Source of the DNA: V1-33 sp039795165 | GTDB taxonomy: Bacteria; Verrucomicrobiota; Verrucomicrobiia; Verrucomicrobiales; V1-33 | Direction: 5' to 3' | NCBI GenBank assembly: GCA_039795165.1 | Contig: JBDKER010000005.1 | Coordinates: 1-64,000 of the forward strand | DNA: 64,000 nt | Shown: positions 55,481-63,612 of the stretch, one piece after another | How positions within the stretch are numbered: position 1 is the first letter of the stretch | How the letters are laid out: the number at the start of each line of letters is the position of its first letter | Translations under genes and position numbers: made by a program | Notes under the pieces: model-generated | Seen by the model: the letters and a program-made list of their open reading frames with translations, nothing else | Told to the model about the DNA's origin: nothing | The model's database searches: none

Positions 55481-55740
55481 GCTGGTATCCAGTGGGGTGG
55501 ACGCATGCACGGGATTTCACCACACATGCTCAGCATGAACGGCATCCACGACTCCGGGGTGCCGCTTCGTTCCCGCAAATCCCTGAATTCCCTCTAGCCT
55601 CAGGGGATCGTTCTTGCTACGTCGTGAGTCGTACGCCTACGACGTCTATCGGACTTATGCCAGCCAGAAAGAAATTCGTCACCCAATCTCAGGGCAAGAC
55701 ACTGGAAGCACAGCTTCGGGGTGCTGCCGACAAGATGCGC
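55388..55740 (+). repeat. Right copy of the direct repeat flanking the defence island
   Basis: This 353-bp partner of 36281-36625 is collinear over the tnpA tail, the non-coding stretch, the palindrome and the hsdM start. Its main length difference is eight extra bases just before the ATG. Confidence 0.9.
55657..55740 (+). pseudogene. hsdM 5'-end stub
   Basis: MPARKKFVTQSQGKTLEAQL, then RGAADKMR, is the first 28 codons of an hsdM, diverged from the intact gene (MPAKKKSVTQAQGKTLEAQL). It then runs into unrelated sequence 27 nt before the next gene. It marks the exact right end of the direct repeat. Confidence 0.88.
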
Positions 55741-55766
55741 AACAACGTAACATCTAGCGTCCAAAC

Positions 55767-57098
55767 ATGAATACTCGCAGAAAAATGCTCCAGAAAGTGG
55801 CGACGGGGGCCGGTGCTTTGCTCGGCACCAGCTTGTTTCCAGACACTGCCCGCGCTTCGGAAAGAGCGATCATTCAGGCGCCCGGCAGTCCGAAGCGGGT
55901 AATTTTCTTTTTACAGAATCACGGCTTTGACCCGTTGACCTGCATCCCCAAGGACCTCAACAAGGAAAGCTGCGCGCTCGACGGCTTGACGCTCGAAACG
56001 CCCATGCAGGCTTTGGAGCCTTACAAAAACAGGATGCATATCATCACCGGTTTGCATGGCCGCCATACGAACCCGGGGCACAGCGCGTATTTCGGGGCGC
56101 TGGGCGCTTATCGTGGTGGCACGGGCGTGCCTCCTTCCGCCGCGACCATTGATTATGTGCTGAGCCGGGCGTTGCCGCAGACCATCATGCCGCCGCTGTG
56201 CATCGGCATGGAATCGCTGGACAGCATGAGAGCACGCCCGACTCTCGCCACGCTTTCCGCGTCGGGGCCGAATCAGCCCATCTTCATGCATTGCGATCCC
56301 TCCATGCTCTACCAGATGCTCTTCGGCAGCATCGCTGAGGGTGCCATTAAGCAGCACTACGAAGCTCGTGCCAATGTGATGCTGGAAGTGGAGCGCGCGG
56401 CTCAGCTCAAAAACAAAGGGTTACCGATGAGCGACGGCGAGCGCTATGGAAGGTATGTCAGCGGATTTCGGGAACTGAACGGATTGACCGAAAAACTATC
56501 CGGGATTTCGGATCGGCTCGAAAAGTTCGCCCCGAAACTCGATGAACGTTACACCAATCCGAAATTTGAAACCGACTGGCATGACGCTCTATTGGAAATC
56601 GGCATCGCAGCGCTGCAAGCGAACCTGACCAATGTCCTGACCATCGCCTCCGGTTGCGGTGAGTATTTCGGCTCGTGGAAAGGACTGGGCATCAATGAAA
56701 CCGGCCACGGGCTGGGGCATGTCGATCAACCCGGCAACCCAATCTGGACAAAGATCCGCCAGTATAACTGCGAGATGCTGGTCAAGCTCATGAAAGCGCT
56801 GGAGGCCACGCCTGAAGGCTCGGGCTCGATGATGGATAACACCCTGATCGTCTATTCCAGCAATAACGCCGAGAAGCAGCATTCCGAGGGCGCGACCTGG
56901 CCTTTTGTGCTTCTCGGCAACGCGGGCGGACGCTTTAAGACCGGCCAATATACCAACATCAAAGAGCGCCCGATTAATGATCTCTACGCCACTTTCCTTC
57001 ACGGAGTAGGCGCGCCGGTGGACCGCTTCAACATGGATAAAAACATGGCGAATCTCCACCGCAGCAAGGTCGGCCCCATCGAAGAACTACTGGCATAA
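55767..57098 (+). CDS. DUF1552 domain-containing exported protein
   Basis: A 443-residue protein with a Tat-like N-terminus (NTRRKMLQKVATGAGALLGT). The DUF1552 body contains RVIFFLQNHGFDPLTCIP, MHIITGLHGRHTNPGHSAYF and late VYSSNNAEKQHSEGATWPFV with LLGNAGGRFKTG, all typical. The function is not established. Members occur in Planctomycetota, Verrucomicrobiota and Myxococcota, nearly always next to a DUF1592 cytochrome, as here, where the genes abut exactly (TAA followed by ATG). Probable periplasmic partner. Confidence 0.9.
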   Translation: MNTRRKMLQKVATGAGALLGTSLFPDTARASERAIIQAPGSPKRVIFFLQNHGFDPLTCIPKDLNKESCALDGLTLETPMQALEPYKNRMHIITGLHGRHTNPGHSAYFGALGAYRGGTGVPPSAATIDYVLSRALPQTIMPPLCIGMESLDSMRARPTLATLSASGPNQPIFMHCDPSMLYQMLFGSIAEGAIKQHYEARANVMLEVERAAQLKNKGLPMSDGERYGRYVSGFRELNGLTEKLSGISDRLEKFAPKLDERYTNPKFETDWHDALLEIGIAALQANLTNVLTIASGCGEYFGSWKGLGINETGHGLGHVDQPGNPIWTKIRQYNCEMLVKLMKALEATPEGSGSMMDNTLIVYSSNNAEKQHSEGATWPFVLLGNAGGRFKTGQYTNIKERPINDLYATFLHGVGAPVDRFNMDKNMANLHRSKVGPIEELLA

Positions 57099-59537
57099 AT
57101 GATCATCTCTGGTTTGATATGGCGCGTGGTTGTTGTCGCGAGCGCGCTCTTTTCCGTTGCTCACAGCAGCTCGGCGGAAACTCCCGGCGGAGCATCGGAT
57201 GCCTTTCGGCAGAAGGTGCAGCCTTTCCTCGATGACTACTGCCTGAACTGCCACGACGAGGAGACCAAAAAGGGAAATGTTTCCTTGGAAAATCTCACCG
57301 ATGTTTCCGCTGACAATGCCAGTATGTGGAAACGCATTTGGGAACAGGTCGCCCTCAAGGAAATGCCTCCGAGGAAGAATTCCAATCAGCCCAAACTCAC
57401 CGAGCGCCTGGAACTCTCGACATGGATCACCGCCGGGCTGAGCAACGCCATGAAGGACAGGGGCGGGTTCACCGATCACATGCGCCCCAGCAAGGGCAAC
57501 CATCTCGATCACGACCTCCTTTTCAACACCAAGCTGGAGAACCTCGAACCCGCTTCAACTCCCGCGCGGATCTGGCGCATCCACCCTCAGGAACAACTCG
57601 TCCGTCTCAACGACCTCATCTGCCTCAAACGCAAATACAATCCCGAGCGTCCCGGCTTGTGGACTCACGGCGACCACATCCCGTCGAACCTGGAAGGGGA
57701 GACCAAAGTCTATTTCGGTTTGGATGGCTATCTGGGGAGTTTCAGTGATGCCTACAACTTTGGCGTCAGCGGTTTTCAGTCGCCTCTGTCCATGGTCAGG
57801 GACCACGGCTTGCGCAATTACCCCTTCCTTTACTCCGTCAATAGCGCCGAGGCGCTCCAGCTTGCCAGCATCGCGGAAAAGGTTCTGCGTTTCATGGCCA
57901 ACGGTCCCGCAGCCGAGCCTTATCAGTTCGCCGATGAAATCGAAAAAGTCCCCGACCAATACCGAGGCCTCAATATCATCTTCTACAAAAACGGAATCTT
58001 CCGTCCGCTGACTCCGGTGTATGAGCTGATGAACACCCCCGGCGTCAGCGACGAGCGTCTGCGCGAAGTCATCCGCTTCCTCTTTGAATCCCTCACCCTC
58101 CGCCCGCCGAGTGAAAACGAGACCGCGCTCTACTTGGGAATCGCGAACAAATCCATCACCGCACTCGGCAAAGAAGAGGGCGTCTTCCTCGGCCTCGTTC
58201 CCATCTTTCTCGACCGCGATGCCCTCTTCCGTCCCGAGCTTTGTGAAAACGGGAAACCCGACGCACACGGTCGCGTGATGTTGCATGGCGACGAACTCGC
58301 CCTCGCCGTCAACGCCGCCTTTTCCTACATCCGCCCCGAGAACGATCACCTCCGCACCGCCCTCGCCGAGGGACACCTCAAAACTAGCGAAGACGTCCAG
58401 CGCGAAGTCACCCGCATCCTCAACGACGAGACCATCCGCAAACCACGCATCCTCCAATTCTTCCGCGAATACTTCGAGTACGACCGCGCCGCCACGATTT
58501 GCAAGACGAGGCAGTCCATCGAGGGACAGGGCGCGCATTATGAATCGCACCCCGCAGTCATCAACAGCATGATCGCCAATACCGACGGCCTCATCGAAAT
58601 CATACTGCGGGAAGACAAAAACGTCTTGAAGGAACTGCTCACCACCGACCGCGTCATCTACCAGCCCTACACCTCCGTGCGGCTGCATCGCGGCATGACC
58701 ACCGATATCGCTTACTTCATCAACAGGGGGAAACCGTTCGTCCCCATCAGAGTTTACGACAAAAACCTTGTCGCTAAAGGCGATGAAGAACGGATGGAGC
58801 ACGAAGTTCGCAATCGGAACCAGCTAAACCACATTTTGCCCAACCCCGCCGAGCCGGTCTACGTGCGTCAGTCGCAATTCGACAACGGCATTTTCCCGCC
58901 TGCCAAAGACGCCCTCAAAGCCATCACCACCGTGGACACCAAAGAGCGCCTCGGCATCCTCACGCACCCCATCTGGCTCGTCGCCCACTCCGATGCGATG
59001 GACAACCACGCCATCTCACGCGGTCGCTGGATTCGCGAGCGCCTGCTCGGCGACGCCGTGCCGGATATCCCCATCACCGTGGATGCAAAATTGCCCGATG
59101 AACCCGATTCGACCATTCGCCACCGGATGCGCGTCACCCGCGAAAAAGATTGTTGGCGCTGCCACCAAAAGATGGACCCTCTCGGCCTGCCTTTCGAGAA
59201 ATATAATCACCTCGGAATGCTCCTCGACACCAACCCCTCCAACAACTGGGGCCACCCCGTGGACACCACCGGCGAAATCATCCTCAGTGGCGACCCCACC
59301 CTCGACGGCCCGGTAAAAGACCCGCTGGAAATGATCCAAAAACTCGCCAGCAGCGAACGCGTCCAGCAAGTCTTCGTCCGCCACGCCTTCCGCTTTTGGA
59401 TGGGTCGCAACGAAACCCTCAACGACGCCCCCGTCTTGCAGGCCGCCCACCGCGCCTACCGCGACAACAACGGCAGCATGAAAGCCCTCCTCACGTCCCT
59501 CCTCACCTCCGACGCTTTTCTTTATCGCAAGAATTAG
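57099..59537 (+). CDS. DUF1592/DUF1588/DUF1585 c-type cytochrome protein
   Basis: An 812-residue exported protein. After a signal peptide (about 1-26) comes a planctomycete-type cytochrome c domain with C48-L-N-C51-H52. DUF1587/DUF1595-like parts follow, then DUF1592 (AAFSYIRPENDHLRTALAEG), DUF1588 (RLGILTHPIWLVAHSDAMDN) with a second haem site C685-W-R-C688-H689, and DUF1585 at the end (VRHAFRFWMGRNETLND). It is probably a periplasmic redox protein working with the DUF1552 neighbour. The substrate is unknown. It is intact and of normal length. Confidence 0.92.
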   Translation: MIISGLIWRVVVVASALFSVAHSSSAETPGGASDAFRQKVQPFLDDYCLNCHDEETKKGNVSLENLTDVSADNASMWKRIWEQVALKEMPPRKNSNQPKLTERLELSTWITAGLSNAMKDRGGFTDHMRPSKGNHLDHDLLFNTKLENLEPASTPARIWRIHPQEQLVRLNDLICLKRKYNPERPGLWTHGDHIPSNLEGETKVYFGLDGYLGSFSDAYNFGVSGFQSPLSMVRDHGLRNYPFLYSVNSAEALQLASIAEKVLRFMANGPAAEPYQFADEIEKVPDQYRGLNIIFYKNGIFRPLTPVYELMNTPGVSDERLREVIRFLFESLTLRPPSENETALYLGIANKSITALGKEEGVFLGLVPIFLDRDALFRPELCENGKPDAHGRVMLHGDELALAVNAAFSYIRPENDHLRTALAEGHLKTSEDVQREVTRILNDETIRKPRILQFFREYFEYDRAATICKTRQSIEGQGAHYESHPAVINSMIANTDGLIEIILREDKNVLKELLTTDRVIYQPYTSVRLHRGMTTDIAYFINRGKPFVPIRVYDKNLVAKGDEERMEHEVRNRNQLNHILPNPAEPVYVRQSQFDNGIFPPAKDALKAITTVDTKERLGILTHPIWLVAHSDAMDNHAISRGRWIRERLLGDAVPDIPITVDAKLPDEPDSTIRHRMRVTREKDCWRCHQKMDPLGLPFEKYNHLGMLLDTNPSNNWGHPVDTTGEIILSGDPTLDGPVKDPLEMIQKLASSERVQQVFVRHAFRFWMGRNETLNDAPVLQAAHRAYRDNNGSMKALLTSLLTSDAFLYRKN

Positions 59538-59554
59538 CCCGGGACAAAATATCA

Positions 59555-59680
59555 GATGAAAGCAAAGAAACTGACAATGAAGTCATTCAGGTGACCTTAC
59601 GCTTTCCTTGCGTTTTCGTTGATGCCGACCGCGATTGCCGGTGCGGGCTGGAATGCTCCCCAAAAACTGATCCATGAGTT
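59555..59680 (+). pseudogene. Broken start of a third gene in the DUF1552/DUF1592 operon
   Basis: Eighteen nt after the cytochrome stop, ATG at 59555 reads MKAKKLTMKSFR and stop. The same frame continues as a plausible signal peptide (PYAFLAFSLMPTAIAGAG) and then WNAPQKLIHEL before a second stop. It looks like the 5' end of an exported-protein gene with a nonsense codon, truncated by the IS66 debris downstream. The product family is not identifiable. Confidence 0.45.
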
Positions 59681-59777
59681 ATGAGAGTCCCGGCGCGTGA
59701 GCGCCACCGACTCCCATGAAAGGAAATCGACATACCCCGGAAAAGATCATCAGAAAGCTGCGGACTGCCGAAGAGGC

Positions 59778-60005
59778 GTAAGCGTCACGGCGAGCGCCTC
59801 CTGACGTGTCACGTTCTGATGCTGTTCCCGCAGCTTTTTCAGGCGGCGCGCCGGGTGCCTGAAGTGGAGTCGGGTGCCAGCAACCGCGGGACGTCCAGGA
59901 TCTTCATTCGCGGCAGCTCGTCGAGAATTCTGCTCAGCCATTTCTGCGGATCAATTCCGCGGCGACGGGCTTACTCAATTACCGTGTAGAGGACCGCGGT
60001 CTGTC
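59778..60005 (-). mobile_element. IS66-family right end with transposase C-terminal remnant
   Basis: On the - strand the sequence reads AVLYTVIE, stop, then ARRRGIDPQKWLSRILDELP, the conserved C-terminal helix of IS66 transposases (usually LY-x-LIE followed by G-x-DP-x-x-WL). The TAA interrupts the frame. Beyond it, gtaagcgtcac at 59778-59788 equals the left-end sequence at 35773, in the orientation expected for the opposite end of an IS66 element. It is a fragment, unable to move. Confidence 0.65.
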
Positions 60006-60057
60006 ACCAGTCACTTCAAAGTGCACCACCTGCGGTCACTTCAGAGTGCACCACTTT
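60006..60057. repeat. Two tandem 19-20 bp repeats, possibly an IS21-type terminus
   Basis: gtcacttcaaagtgcaccac and gtcacttcagagtgcaccac differ at one base and are about 26 bp apart. Multiple short terminal repeats of this sort are typical of IS21-family ends. No istA or istB is present, so the assignment is tentative. Confidence 0.4.
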
Positions 60058-60295
60058 GGAGCTGGTGTTTTCTACTGATCCGGGTGCTGCAGGGCAAGCG
60101 GGGATGCCGGGTTTTCCGGGCGCTTTCAGGGTGGGAACTGGCAGCGGAGCTGCATTCCGCTCAAAGCGGAACGCATGCCCCCTGTGTCAGGATAGTTGTC
60201 CACGCCGCACAGTTATGGTTCAAAAAGAGGTGTGCGGCTGCTGCGGATGATCAACTCAGTGCCGTGTAACGCATTCCACCTGAGGGCTGAGTGGC
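60058..60295. other. Intergenic region without a recognisable gene
   Basis: About 240 bp between the repeat pair and the degenerate hsdR fragment. It contains a small hairpin (cattccgctcaaagcggaac, about 60152-60171) and no supportable ORF or RNA gene. Confidence 0.4.
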
Positions 60296-60299
60296 GATT

Positions 60300-60420
60300 C
60301 CTGCCCGCTTCCGCTGTTCTGTGGTTCCTGCGGGGAGAGGGGCATGCCTACGGAGAGGAGGTGCTGGTGGGGTGCTTGTGCGGGGAGGGGGGGCCTGCGG
60401 CCGAACCCGGGGATTGGTTT
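60300..60420 (+). pseudogene. Degenerate hsdR 5'-end fragment (A0)
   Basis: The reading VLWFLRGEGHAYGEEVLVGC, then L-C-G-E-G-G-P-A-A-E-P-G, parallels ALEWFGELG and FGEVVLVGRLREA of the linkers. At DNA level gaggtgctggtggggtgcttgtgcgg aligns with the gaggtggtgctggtggggcg block of A1 and A2. The following gcggccgaacccgg aligns with gcggctgaacccgg. It is decayed and no longer has the MSLNES start. It lies on the 5' side of hipBA, so hipBA is flanked by hsdR fragments on both sides. Confidence 0.6.
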
Positions 60421-60492
60421 CCGCACGCTCGCCATTCGGAGTGGTGCCGCAGTCGTGCGACTGCCGAGGATGCTGAGCCGGGGGTTGAGCGG

Positions 60493-60612
60493 GAATTCGC
60501 CCCATTTGGCGAAATATGCGTTTGCGAGCCTGCTTGTCGTCACAAGTGGCGAATCGTAGTAAATCGCCAGTGATGGCGAATCGAGTTGACTTGGCTCCAT
60601 AATTCGCCAAGT
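60493..60612. promoter_or_regulatory. Operator-like repeats upstream of hipBA
   Basis: At least five ggcgaat-type boxes occur in 120 bp, arranged as inverted pairs: attcgcc/ggcgaaat around 60495-60514, tggcga/tcgcca around 60547-60569, and tggcgaat/attcgcca around 60574-60609. The last lies about 14 nt before the hipB ATG, with a cataat that could be a -10 element overlapping it. HipB antitoxins repress their own operon through repeated palindromes, so these are good candidates. Confidence 0.6.
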
Positions 60613-60622
60613 GTGACGAATC

Positions 60623-60976
60623 ATGAAGATTACGCTGCAACTGACGGACGAGGCCGTTCTTGCGGAATTGGGCGGGCGTCTGGCGCGGGCGCGCATTGAT
60701 CACAATGTGACGCAGGCGGCGTTGGCGGAGCAAGCGGGGGTTTCCAAGCGGACGGTGGAGCGTCTGGAATCGGGGGAGGTGGCGACGCAGCTCTCGGGGT
60801 TTCTGCGGGTCTGCCGGGCACTGGGTTTGCTGGAGCGGTTTGAGTTGCTGCTGCCCGAGCCGGTGGCTGGGCCGATGGCGCAGCTCAAACAAGCTGGCCG
60901 CAGGCGCCAGCGGGCGACGGGCAAGAAGGCGGCGGCGCGCCAGCCGAAGAAATGGACGTGGGGTGAACCGGGATGA
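60623..60976 (+). CDS. hipB: HipB-like antitoxin (helix-turn-helix)
   Basis: A 117-residue protein. A helix-turn-helix at about 20-52 (LARARIDHNVTQAALAEQAG, then VSKRTVERLESG) has a clear recognition helix. The tail is Lys/Arg-rich. It is expected to bind the HipA kinase and the upstream operator repeats, silencing both. The stop overlaps the hipA start by 4 nt (ATGA), the usual layout of this toxin-antitoxin type. The tail after about residue 85 is basic and low-complexity. Confidence 0.85.
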   Translation: MKITLQLTDEAVLAELGGRLARARIDHNVTQAALAEQAGVSKRTVERLESGEVATQLSGFLRVCRALGLLERFELLLPEPVAGPMAQLKQAGRRRQRATGKKAAARQPKKWTWGEPG

Positions 60977-62277
60977 TCGCGGAGGTGCGGCTTTGGGGCC
61001 GGACGATCGGCGCGGTGTCGCTCGATGAAGGGCGCGAGGTGGCGGCGTTTCAGTACGACGCGGATTTCGCTCGCAGCGGCATCGAACTGTCGCCGCTCGT
61101 GATGCCGTTGAGCGAGCGGGTGTATGAATTTCCCGCGCTTCCGCGGAAGACGTTCCAGGGTCTGCCGGGCCTGCTGGCGGATGCGCTGCCGGACAAGTTT
61201 GGCAACGCGCTGATCGACGCGTGGCTGGCGACGCAGGGCCGCGCGCCGGAGAGTTTCAGCGCGGTGGAGCGGCTTTGCTACACCGGCACGCGCGGCATGG
61301 GTGCGCTGGAATTTGCGCCGGCGCTGGGACCGAAGCCGCGCAAGGCGTCGAAGCTGGAAGTGGACGCGCTGGTGCGCCTGGCTGGTGAGGTGCTGACGCA
61401 TCGGGGCGATTTGCAGGGACATTTTCACGAAGCGGGGAAGGAGCAGGCGCTGCGGGATATTTTGAGCGTGGGTACTTCCGCCGGCGGTGCGCGGGCCAAG
61501 GCGGTGATCGCGTGGAATCGCGCAACGGACGAGGTGCGCTCAGGGCAGATCGAGGCGGGCGAGGGTTTCGACTACTGGCTGCTGAAATTCGATGGCGTGG
61601 AGGGCAACAAGGACAAGGAACTGGAGGATCCGAAAGGTTACGGGGCCATCGAGTTTGCGTATCACCTGATGGCGAAGGAGGCGGGCATCACGATGAGCGA
61701 TTGCCGTTTGCTGGAAGAAAACGGGCGACGGCACTTCATGACGCGCCGCTTCGATCGCCTTGCGGGCGGGGCGAAGCTGCACATGCAGTCGCTCTGTGCG
61801 CTGGCGCATTTCGATTTCAACCAGGCCGGAGCCTACAGCTACGAACAGGCGCTGCTGACAATACGCCAGCTCAAGCTGCCGATGGCGGCGGTGGAGGAGC
61901 AGTTCCGCAGGATGGTGTTCAACGTCGTGGCGCGGAATCAGGATGACCATGTGAAGAACATCGCCTTCCTGATGAATCAGCAGGGCGAGTGGTCGCTCGC
62001 GCCGGCGTTCGACGTGACTTACAGCTACAATCCATCCGGATCATGGACCGCGGCACACCTGATGCCGCTGAATGGGAAACGGGACGGTTTCACGCTCGCG
62101 GATTTCGAAGCGTGCGCAAAGGCGGCATTGATGAAGCGGGGCCGGGCCGGAAGGATCATTGAGGAGGTGCAAGACGCGGTAAAACGCTGGCCGGAGTTTG
62201 CGGCCGCAGCGCAGGTCCCGGATGAATGGCGAAACAGAATCGGAAAGATGCACCGACTGACTTTCCCGGAAACGTGA
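60973..62277 (+). CDS. hipA: HipA-like serine/threonine kinase toxin
   Basis: A 434-residue kinase. N-terminal subdomain: VRLWGRTIGAVSLDEG through the conserved GLPGLLADALPDKFGN. Glycine-rich nucleotide loop: SVGTSAGGARAKAVI. FDYWLLKFDGV and HFMTRRFDR follow, then the catalytic RNQD324-D325-HVKNIAF, equivalent to the NxDDH motif of characterised HipA, and the metal-binding region LAPAFDVTYSYN. HipA kinases phosphorylate glutamyl-tRNA synthetase or other targets and cause dormancy, which can also serve phage defence. All motifs are intact. Its stop overlaps a GTG-started hsdR fragment, as at the other cargo ends. Confidence 0.92.
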   Translation: MIAEVRLWGRTIGAVSLDEGREVAAFQYDADFARSGIELSPLVMPLSERVYEFPALPRKTFQGLPGLLADALPDKFGNALIDAWLATQGRAPESFSAVERLCYTGTRGMGALEFAPALGPKPRKASKLEVDALVRLAGEVLTHRGDLQGHFHEAGKEQALRDILSVGTSAGGARAKAVIAWNRATDEVRSGQIEAGEGFDYWLLKFDGVEGNKDKELEDPKGYGAIEFAYHLMAKEAGITMSDCRLLEENGRRHFMTRRFDRLAGGAKLHMQSLCALAHFDFNQAGAYSYEQALLTIRQLKLPMAAVEEQFRRMVFNVVARNQDDHVKNIAFLMNQQGEWSLAPAFDVTYSYNPSGSWTAAHLMPLNGKRDGFTLADFEACAKAALMKRGRAGRIIEEVQDAVKRWPEFAAAAQVPDEWRNRIGKMHRLTFPET

Positions 62278-62558
62278 GCCCGACCGAATCCATCGCCGAA
62301 GGAGTCGTACCGGAATGGTTCGGGGAACTGGGGAGGAAAAGAGTGAAAAGGGAAATCGGAAGGGTGAAATCATGGAGTTCACTTCCTGTTTCACTTTTCA
62401 CCCTTCACTCTTCTCCATCTCTCAGCGCCCTCTGCGACAGGCGGCTCGTGGGGCGCTTGCGCGAGGCCATCCGGCGGCTGAACCTAGCCATTCCCGAGGA
62501 GGCGCGGGCAACTGCCAAGGATTCCTTGTCAGTTCAAAACCCATCGAAAGGAGGCTGA
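62274..62558 (+). CDS. hsdR 5'-end fragment with palindromic insertion, linker ORF B5
   Basis: A 94-codon ORF with a GTG start overlapping the hipA stop (GTGA). SPTESIAEGVVPEWFGELGR is HsdR-like. The palindrome is read in frame (VKREIGRVKSWSSLPVSLF), then true HsdR-type sequence resumes (LVGRLREAIRRLNLAIPEEA) and it ends 4 nt before the second rhuM. It shows that the palindrome replaced the middle of the hsdR N-terminus. Confidence 0.75.
   Translation: MSPTESIAEGVVPEWFGELGRKRVKREIGRVKSWSSLPVSLFTLHSSPSLSALCDRRLVGRLREAIRRLNLAIPEEARATAKDSLSVQNPSKGG
62337..62412. repeat. Palindromic insertion in linker B5
   Basis: The arms are aaagagtgaaaagggaaatc and its near complement within tgtttcacttttcacccttc, closed by actctt. 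It is almost identical to the copy at 63675. Confidence 0.75.
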
Positions 62559-62562
62559 ACCC

Positions 62563-63612
62563 ATGAGCGACGAACTTTTGCCCAATTCCGAAATCATCCT
62601 CTACCAGACGGAGGATGGCCGCACCCGCATTCAGTGCCGGTTTGAGAACGAGACGCTGTGGTTGACGCAGGCGCTCATCGCAGAGCTTTTCGAGAAAGAC
62701 GTTCGGACGATCAACGAGCATCTGGTGAACATCTTCGACGAGGGAGAACTACGCCGGGAGGCAACTATCCGGAAATTCCGGATAGTTCGAACCGAGGGCA
62801 AACGGGAGGTGGCGCGGGAGATCGAGCACTACAATCTGGAAGCCATTCTTGCGGTTGGTTTCCGCGTGCGCAGCCATCGGGGCACGCAGTTCCGCCAGTG
62901 GGCGATCGGGCGCTTGAACGAGTATCTGGTGAAGGGTTTCACCATGGACGACGAGCGGCTCAAGAACCCGCCGGGCAAGGGTCAGAAGGATTACTTCGAC
63001 GAGCAACTGGAGCGGATCCGCGACATCCGGTCATCCGAGCGGCGTTTTTACCAGAAGGTGCTGGATATTTACGCGACGAGTGTTGACTACACGCCAAACA
63101 CGGAGATTTCCCAGCAGTTCTTCGCCTCGGTGCAGAACAAGATGCATTGGGCGGCGCACGGGCAGACGGCGGCGGAGGTCATCCATGCGCGGGTGGATGC
63201 CGGAAAGCCCTTTATGGGTCTGCAAACCACGCGCCCCGGCGGCATTATCCGCAAGGAGGACGTGTCCATCGCCAAGAACTACCTCGATGGTCAGGAACTC
63301 GACACGCTGAACCGGATCGTGACGGCCTACATCGAATTTGCCGAATTGCGGGCGTTGCAGCGAAAGGTGATGACCATGCGTGACTGGATCGCAAAGCTGG
63401 ATGAGTTCCTGAAACTCTCCGAGCACGAGCTGCTGGATCACGCGGGGAAGATTTCCGCCGAGCAGGCGAAGATGAAGGCCGAGCTGGAATACGAGCGCTA
63501 CCGGGCATTTCTCGATTCGCAGCCGCGCGCGGTGGATTTGGATTTTGAGAAGGCGGCGGCGGAGCTGAAGAAGTTGCCGAAGCCGAAGAAACCCAAGCCA
63601 CCGAAGAAATGA
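62563..63612 (+). CDS. RhuM-family protein (second copy)
   Basis: A 349-residue paralogue of the protein at 42926, with the same order of motifs: LYQTEDGRTRIQCRFENETL, ELFEKDVRTINEHL, HYNLEAILAVGFRVRSHRGT and KGFTMDDERLKNPPGKG. The two are clearly diverged, yet both sit directly after an hsdR fragment ending in A-R-A-T and directly before another. The C-terminus is Lys/Pro-rich. A gene-silencing or defence role is possible; none is proven. An aaaggagg ribosome-binding site precedes the ATG, and linker B6 overlaps its stop (ATGA). Confidence 0.88.
   Translation: MSDELLPNSEIILYQTEDGRTRIQCRFENETLWLTQALIAELFEKDVRTINEHLVNIFDEGELRREATIRKFRIVRTEGKREVAREIEHYNLEAILAVGFRVRSHRGTQFRQWAIGRLNEYLVKGFTMDDERLKNPPGKGQKDYFDEQLERIRDIRSSERRFYQKVLDIYATSVDYTPNTEISQQFFASVQNKMHWAAHGQTAAEVIHARVDAGKPFMGLQTTRPGGIIRKEDVSIAKNYLDGQELDTLNRIVTAYIEFAELRALQRKVMTMRDWIAKLDEFLKLSEHELLDHAGKISAEQAKMKAELEYERYRAFLDSQPRAVDLDFEKAAAELKKLPKPKKPKPPKK

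Noticed and set aside
60251..60892. Antisense ORF of 213 codons over the hipB region
   Set aside because: It overlaps the operator repeats and the clear helix-turn-helix of hipB and has biased, low-complexity composition.
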